Positions 59,908 through 64,000 of a DNA stretch of 64,000 nucleotides are shown here, one piece after another. The stretch's first letter is position 1; each line of letters opens with the position of its first letter. The position numbers and the translations under genes were made by a program. The notes under the pieces were generated by a model, which saw only the letters and a program-made list of their open reading frames with translations, did no database searches and was not told where the DNA came from. The DNA comes from Altererythrobacter sp. (lineage in GTDB: Bacteria > Pseudomonadota > Alphaproteobacteria > Sphingomonadales > Sphingomonadaceae), in the NCBI GenBank assembly GCA_031178065.1, contig JAPSJS010000004.1, positions 1 to 64,000 of the forward strand. The letters are read 5' to 3'.

Positions 59908-61389
59908 TCAGAGCGTTACGCCGCGCTTCCAGATCGCAATCTCCCGCTCGTCGTTCCGTTCGGACGCAGTTGGTTCGCCCGAAGCGAGCGCGAGAATCCG
60001 GTCGAGCAACGCGGCCGCGGCAGAGTCGAGGCCGCTTGTCAGCACCACTCCTGCATCGAAATCGATCCATCGCGGCTTACGCGCCGCCAGCTCGGAGTTC
60101 GATGCGATCTTCACCGTTGGGGCCGGAAAGCCGAGCGGCGTGCCGCGGCCGGTCGTGAACAGGATCAGGGTCGCACCCGCGGCTGCGAGCGCGGTCGAGG
60201 AGACCGCGTCGTTTCCCGGCGCTTCGAGCAGGGTCAGCCCTTGCCGCCGCACCCGCTCGCCGTAGCGGAGCACGTCGCCGACCGGCGACTGGCCGGCTTT
60301 CTGCACGGCGCCGAGCGATTTTTCCTCCAGTGTGGTGATCCCGCCGGCGAGATTACCCGGAGAGGGGTTCTCGGAAACCGGTTGCCCGCTTTCGAGGAAG
60401 TAGCGCTTGAAATCGTTCACGAGCGTGACAACGCGATCGAACACCTCGGTATCGCGCGCGCGGGCCATCAGCAGGTGCTCGGCCCCGAAGATTTCCGGGA
60501 TTTCGGTCAGGATTGCCGATCCGCCCGACCCGACCACCACGTCCGCCATACGACCGACGAGCGGGTTGGCGGTAAGGCCGCTGAACCCGTCCGAACCCCC
60601 GCACTTGAGGCCGAGGACGAGCTCGCCGAAGGGTGCCGGACGCCGCTCGGCATGCGAGGCCTCGCTGACCAGTTCGTCCACCAGCGCGAGGCCTTCCTCG
60701 ACCTCGTCTTCTACCCCCTGCGCCCGGAGCGTGCGCACGCGGCCGCGCAGCGGCTCCGATATCGCGGCGACGAGATCGTCCATTTGATTCGACTCGCAGC
60801 CGAGCCCGACCAGCAGCACGCCGCCGGCGTTGGGATGGCAGGCGAGCGCGGCGAGGAGCGAGCGGGTGCTCTCGAGATCGCTGCCGAGCTGTGAGCAGCC
60901 GTGCGGATGCGGGAAGGCGTGGATGCCGTCGACTGCCTCGTCGTGGCGTGCCGAGGCGATGCCGGCGATCCGCTCTGCGGTGCGGCCGACACAGCCGACC
61001 GTGGGCAGAATCCAGATCTCGTTACGGGTGCCCACCCGGCCATCCGCCCGCCGATAGCCGAGGAACTCAGCAGCATTGGCGGTCGGCAGCGGTTCCTGCT
61101 GCGATGGATCGTATGCGTAGCCTTCCACGCCCTTAAGTCGGGTTTCGACGTTGTGTGTGTGGACGTGTGCACCAGGCGCGATGTCCGCCGTCGCACGCCC
61201 GATCGGCCAGCCGAACTTGTAAACGTCCATGCCCGGCGCAAGCTGCGTCAGCGAGATCTTGTGACCGTGCGGCACGGCCTCTGTCGCGACGACGCTCCGC
61301 CCGCCCGCAGATAGCGCCTCCCCCGCCGCAATCGGCCGCAGGGCCACCGCGACGTCGTCGCGTGGGTGAAGGTGCAGCAGCGGAGGCAT
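59908..61389 (-). CDS. uxaA: Altronate dehydratase
   Basis: A 493-residue enzyme of the altronate/galactarate dehydratase family. The N-terminal SAF domain (LLHLHPRDDVAVALRPIAAG, ATADIAPGAHVHTHNVET) is fused to the large catalytic domain (GYRRADGRVGTRNEIWILPT, GGVLLVGLGCESNQMD, LKCGGSDGFSGLTANPLVGR) with the expected cysteines. It converts altronate to 2-keto-3-deoxygluconate with loss of water, in the cytoplasm. The ATG at 61389 matches the family N-terminus; an ATG at 61419 would lie almost on the operator (site 3). Confidence 0.92.
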   Translation of the reverse strand: MPPLLHLHPRDDVAVALRPIAAGEALSAGGRSVVATEAVPHGHKISLTQLAPGMDVYKFGWPIGRATADIAPGAHVHTHNVETRLKGVEGYAYDPSQQEPLPTANAAEFLGYRRADGRVGTRNEIWILPTVGCVGRTAERIAGIASARHDEAVDGIHAFPHPHGCSQLGSDLESTRSLLAALACHPNAGGVLLVGLGCESNQMDDLVAAISEPLRGRVRTLRAQGVEDEVEEGLALVDELVSEASHAERRPAPFGELVLGLKCGGSDGFSGLTANPLVGRMADVVVGSGGSAILTEIPEIFGAEHLLMARARDTEVFDRVVTLVNDFKRYFLESGQPVSENPSPGNLAGGITTLEEKSLGAVQKAGQSPVGDVLRYGERVRRQGLTLLEAPGNDAVSSTALAAAGATLILFTTGRGTPLGFPAPTVKIASNSELAARKPRWIDFDAGVVLTSGLDSAAAALLDRILALASGEPTASERNDEREIAIWKRGVTL

Positions 61390-61423
61390 GTCTGCGGTAG
61401 GGGCGAATGGAGCTTGCATACTT

Positions 61424-61437
61424 GGAAACCGGTGTCA
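61424..61437. promoter_or_regulatory. LacI-type operator, site 3 (uxaA/lacI divergent region)
   Basis: GGAAACCGGTGTCA between the divergent uxaA and regulator genes. Identical to sites 1 and 2, so the regulator could control uxaA and itself from here. Confidence 0.75.
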
Positions 61438-61527
61438 GTGTATGCGCGCCCTCGATCCCTCGCAAGAGCCATACCTTGGCGGGCGAGAGAGGAGTGGTTA
61501 TGCGGGTCGAGAAGAGAGGGAACGGCG

Positions 61528-62586
61528 TTGGCGGAACAGGATAGAGCATCGTCGACGGCGAAGCGGGCCGCCAAGCCGACGATCAACGACGTGGCGCGCC
61601 TTGCCGGCGTATCGAAGAAGACGGTGAGCCGCGTCATCAACCGCTCCACTCTTCTCAACAGCGAGACACGCGAGCGCGTGGAGCGGGTGATCGCGGAACT
61701 CGGCTACGTCCCCAATCCGCAGGCGCGGGCCCTGGCGCTCCGCCGCAACTTCCTCATCGGCCTCATTCACGACAACCCGAACGCGCAGACGGTTCTGAAC
61801 GTCCAGCAGGGCATATTGGAGGCCCTGCAGGGGACCGAGTTCGAACTCGTCGTGCGACCTGTCGACCGCCGCTCGCCGCTCATGATCGAGGACGTGCGGG
61901 CCTTCCTCAGCCGCCAGCGGCTGTTCGGCGTGCTGCTGCTGCCGCCGATCTCGGAGAACGACGTGCTGGCGGAACTGTGCGAGGAGCTCGGCTGCCGCTA
62001 CGTGCGTATGGGCTCGGCGCAGCTCGACGATCCCGAGCACCTCGTCGCGTCGAACGACCGCGAGGCCGTCCGCGAGGCAACCACTTATCTGATCGACCAG
62101 GGTCACAGTCTCATCGCCCTCATTGAGGGGCCTCGCGGGTTCCGCTCGGCCGCCGAGCGCCGCGCGGGCTTCGAACAGGCGATCGAGGCGGCAGGCATCG
62201 AACTGCCGAGAAACTTCATCGCGGAGGGCAACTACACCTTCGAATCGGGCATCGCGGCCGCTAACCGACTGCTGGATCTCGGGCCGCCGCCGACGGCCAT
62301 CTTCGCTTCGAACGACGAGATGGCCGCGGGCGTTGTGCACGCTGCCAATCAGCGCGGCCTATCCGTGCCGGAGAACCTGTCGGTCATCGGCTTCGACGAC
62401 ACGGCCATTGCCGCGCACATCTGGCCGCCGCTCACCACGGTCCGCTGGCCGATCATTCCGATGGCCCGTTCGGCCGCATTGAAACTCGTCGGCAACGCCA
62501 GCGACCGTGCCAAGGCGGCGGCAGAACCCTCGTTCTTTCTTTCCAGTCTCGTTCGCCGGGCCTCGGTTGCACCGCCGCGGCCTTAA
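61528..62586 (+). CDS. LacI-family transcriptional regulator of hexuronate genes
   Basis: A 352-residue LacI regulator. The N-terminal helix-turn-helix (PTINDVARLAGVSKKTVSRV, then hinge NPQARALALRR) and the periplasmic-binding-like effector domain (FLIGLIHDNPNAQTVLNVQQ, LIALIEGPRGFRSAAERRAG, TAIFASNDEMAAG, VIGFDDTAIAAHIWPPLTTV) are complete. It starts with TTG at 61528, preceded by GAGAGGGAACG; no ATG fits. Central-CG operators with GGAAACCGGTGTCA lie before uxaA, the hydratase, the TRAP operon and uxaC, so it is the probable common repressor. Inducer likely a hexuronate or its product. Confidence 0.9.
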   Translation: MAEQDRASSTAKRAAKPTINDVARLAGVSKKTVSRVINRSTLLNSETRERVERVIAELGYVPNPQARALALRRNFLIGLIHDNPNAQTVLNVQQGILEALQGTEFELVVRPVDRRSPLMIEDVRAFLSRQRLFGVLLLPPISENDVLAELCEELGCRYVRMGSAQLDDPEHLVASNDREAVREATTYLIDQGHSLIALIEGPRGFRSAAERRAGFEQAIEAAGIELPRNFIAEGNYTFESGIAAANRLLDLGPPPTAIFASNDEMAAGVVHAANQRGLSVPENLSVIGFDDTAIAAHIWPPLTTVRWPIIPMARSAALKLVGNASDRAKAAAEPSFFLSSLVRRASVAPPRP

Positions 62587-62629
62587 CTCCGTGCTTGAAC
62601 GCGCGCAAAGGCACCCTTGCATCGCAGTT

Positions 62630-62643
62630 TGACACCGGTTACC
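62630..62643. promoter_or_regulatory. LacI-type operator, site 4 (uxaC)
   Basis: TGACACCGGTTACC, the reverse-complement form of the other three sites with one change, about 44 bases before the uxaC start. Confidence 0.75.
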
Positions 62644-62686
62644 AAAGCGACAAGGCGACATCGATTGCCGCCCGAGAAGGACAGGA

Positions 62687-64000
62687 ATGACGCGGCCCCT
62701 CAATCTGGATCCCGATCGCCTGCTCCCGGCCGAACCGGGTGTGCGCTCCGTCGCGCGGGCGCTCTATGAAGAGGTGCGTGCGCTGCCCATCGTCAGCCCG
62801 CACGGCCATACCGATCCCGTCTGGTTCGCGGCCGATGCCGCGTGGACGAATCCGACCGAACTCCTGCTTGCGCCGGACCACTACCTGTACCGGATGCTCT
62901 ACAGCCAGGGCGTGTCGCTGGAGGCGCTCGGCGTTTCGAGCAAGACCGGCCCTTCCGCAGCCGATCCGCGTGCGGCGTGGCGGCTCTTCGCCTCTCACTA
63001 TCACCTCTTCCGCGGCACGCCGTCGCGGCTGTGGCTGGATCACGTGTTCGCAGACGTGTTCGGCATCGACGTGCGCCTGGAGGCCGCCACGGCGGACCAG
63101 TATTACGACCGGATCACGGAGGCGCTTGCAACGCCGGCGTTCCGGCCGCGCGCGCTTTTCGACCGCTTCGGCATCGAGTGGCTCGCTACGACAGAGGGGC
63201 CGCAGGACGATCTCGATCATCACGCCGCGATCCGTGCCTCGGGCTGGGGCGGACAGGTGATAACCACCTATCGCCCCGACGCGGTGATCGATCCCGAGCA
63301 CGAGGATTTCGGGAGCGCATTCGCTCGCTTCGGAGAGTTGACAGGTGAGGACGTCCATAGCTGGACCGGCTATCTCGCCGCGCATCGCAAACGGCGGGCG
63401 GATTTCCGCGCGGCCGGCGCGACCGCGACCGACCACGGCCATCCGACCGCGCTGACCGCCGACTTGCAGGAGGCGGACAAGGAAGCGCTGTTCGCTCGCG
63501 TCGTGGCTGGCACATGGAGCGCGGAGGATGCCGAGCTGTTCCGCGCACAAATGCTGACCGAGATGGCGGCGATGAGCGTCGAGGACGGCATGGTCATGCA
63601 GATCCATCCCGGCGCCTTCCGCAACCACAACCGCTGGCTCCACCAGGCGTACGGCCGCGACAAGGGCGCCGACATTCCTGCTCGCACCGACTATGTCCGC
63701 GCGCTCAAGCCGCTGCTCGACCGGTTCGGCGATGAGCCCGGCCTGTCGGTCATCCTCTTCACGCTGGACGAGAGCAGTTATGCGCGTGAGCTTGCCCCGC
63801 TGGCCGGCCACTATCCCTGCCTCAAGCTGGGACCGGCCTGGTGGTTTCACGACAGCCCGGAGGGCATGCGCCGATTCCGGGAGATGACGACCGAGACCGC
63901 CGGCTTCTACAACACGGTCGGCTTCAACGACGACACCCGCGCCTTCCTGTCGATCCCCGCGCGTCACGATGTCGCCCGCCGCGTCGACTGCGCCTTCCTC
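62687..64000 (+). CDS. uxaC: Glucuronate/galacturonate isomerase (partial, runs off the end)
   Basis: 438 codons with no stop before the window ends; the family is about 470 residues, so some 30 are missing. UxaC converts glucuronate to fructuronate and galacturonate to tagaturonate. Family motifs: LPIVSPHGHTDPVWF (metal-binding HxH), FALFDRFGIEWLATTEGP-like DRFGIEWLATTEGP, VMQIHPGAFRNHN, PCLKLGPAWWFHDSPEGMRR and TAGFYNTVGFNDDTRAFLSI. RBS GAAGGACAGGA precedes the ATG. It follows operator site 4 and feeds the pathway whose later step is uxaA. Confidence 0.93.
   Translation, partial: MTRPLNLDPDRLLPAEPGVRSVARALYEEVRALPIVSPHGHTDPVWFAADAAWTNPTELLLAPDHYLYRMLYSQGVSLEALGVSSKTGPSAADPRAAWRLFASHYHLFRGTPSRLWLDHVFADVFGIDVRLEAATADQYYDRITEALATPAFRPRALFDRFGIEWLATTEGPQDDLDHHAAIRASGWGGQVITTYRPDAVIDPEHEDFGSAFARFGELTGEDVHSWTGYLAAHRKRRADFRAAGATATDHGHPTALTADLQEADKEALFARVVAGTWSAEDAELFRAQMLTEMAAMSVEDGMVMQIHPGAFRNHNRWLHQAYGRDKGADIPARTDYVRALKPLLDRFGDEPGLSVILFTLDESSYARELAPLAGHYPCLKLGPAWWFHDSPEGMRRFREMTTETAGFYNTVGFNDDTRAFLSIPARHDVARRVDCAFL

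Noticed and set aside
59629..60894. A 421-codon plus-strand frame opposite uxaA
   Set aside because: uxaA is complete with family motifs on the other strand.

Overview
The window looks like a chromosome segment of a GC-rich, Gram-negative alphaproteobacterium of the sphingomonad type (Sphingomonas, Sphingopyxis or a relative). The grounds are TonB-dependent receptors with long plug motifs, several Tat-exported sugar enzymes, a DUF6481 protein and a GC-rich codon style outside the 13-39 kb region. This assignment is inference from gene families, not a database match.

Layout. (1) 0.2-0.9 kb: a minimal tyrosine recombinase. (2) 0.9-13.2 kb: a glycoside-utilisation locus with a TonB receptor, an SGNH hydrolase, a Tat-exported sugar isomerase-like TIM barrel, a TetR regulator, and GH3, carboxylesterase, GH20 and GH1 enzymes. 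Perfect inverted repeats built on TTACAA/TTGTAA sit in the receptor/SGNH and GH1 promoter regions. (3) 13.3-39.4 kb: a visibly less GC-rich accessory region of about 25 mostly unknown small genes (lipoproteins, small membrane proteins, an azoreductase/LysR pair, an amidohydrolase, a Slam plus TbpB-like surface lipoprotein pair). Almost every gene or gene pair is separated from the next by one copy of a 65-230 base repeat, and every copy I located points the same way. One unit is duplicated 8.4 kb apart, one gene is cut by an IS5-family element at a TA target, and a decayed tRNA-Lys lies inside. (4) 39.5-44.4 kb: a LysR regulator, then a PhoD phosphatase co-transcribed with a TonB receptor. (5) 44.4-45.1 kb: a scar with a broken transposase and the 3' end of a tRNA-Ser.

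(6) 45.1-55.3 kb: a tightly packed minus-strand operon for oxidative (3-keto) glycoside breakdown. It holds cytochrome c, a TIM barrel, an MFS transporter, a Tat TIM barrel, a DUF1080 hydrolase, a gluconate-2-dehydrogenase subunit-3-like protein, a Tat TIM barrel, a GMC oxidoreductase and an FG-GAP protein. A divergent Gfo/Idh/MocA oxidoreductase faces it. The likely logic is that the GMC/small-subunit/cytochrome complex oxidises glycosides at C3 in the periplasm, the DUF1080 protein and TIM barrels cleave or isomerise the keto sugar, MFS imports it and the Gfo/Idh enzyme reduces it. (7) 55.6-64.0 kb: a hexuronate locus with a TRAP transporter (dctP, dctQ, dctM), a lipoprotein, a 2-keto-4-pentenoate hydratase-like enzyme, altronate dehydratase (uxaA), a LacI regulator and glucuronate/galacturonate isomerase (uxaC, running off the end). 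Four matching LacI-type operators lie upstream of its transcription units.

Many long open frames on the strand opposite the GC-rich genes are not genes and are left out. No rRNA, intact tRNA or CRISPR array was seen.
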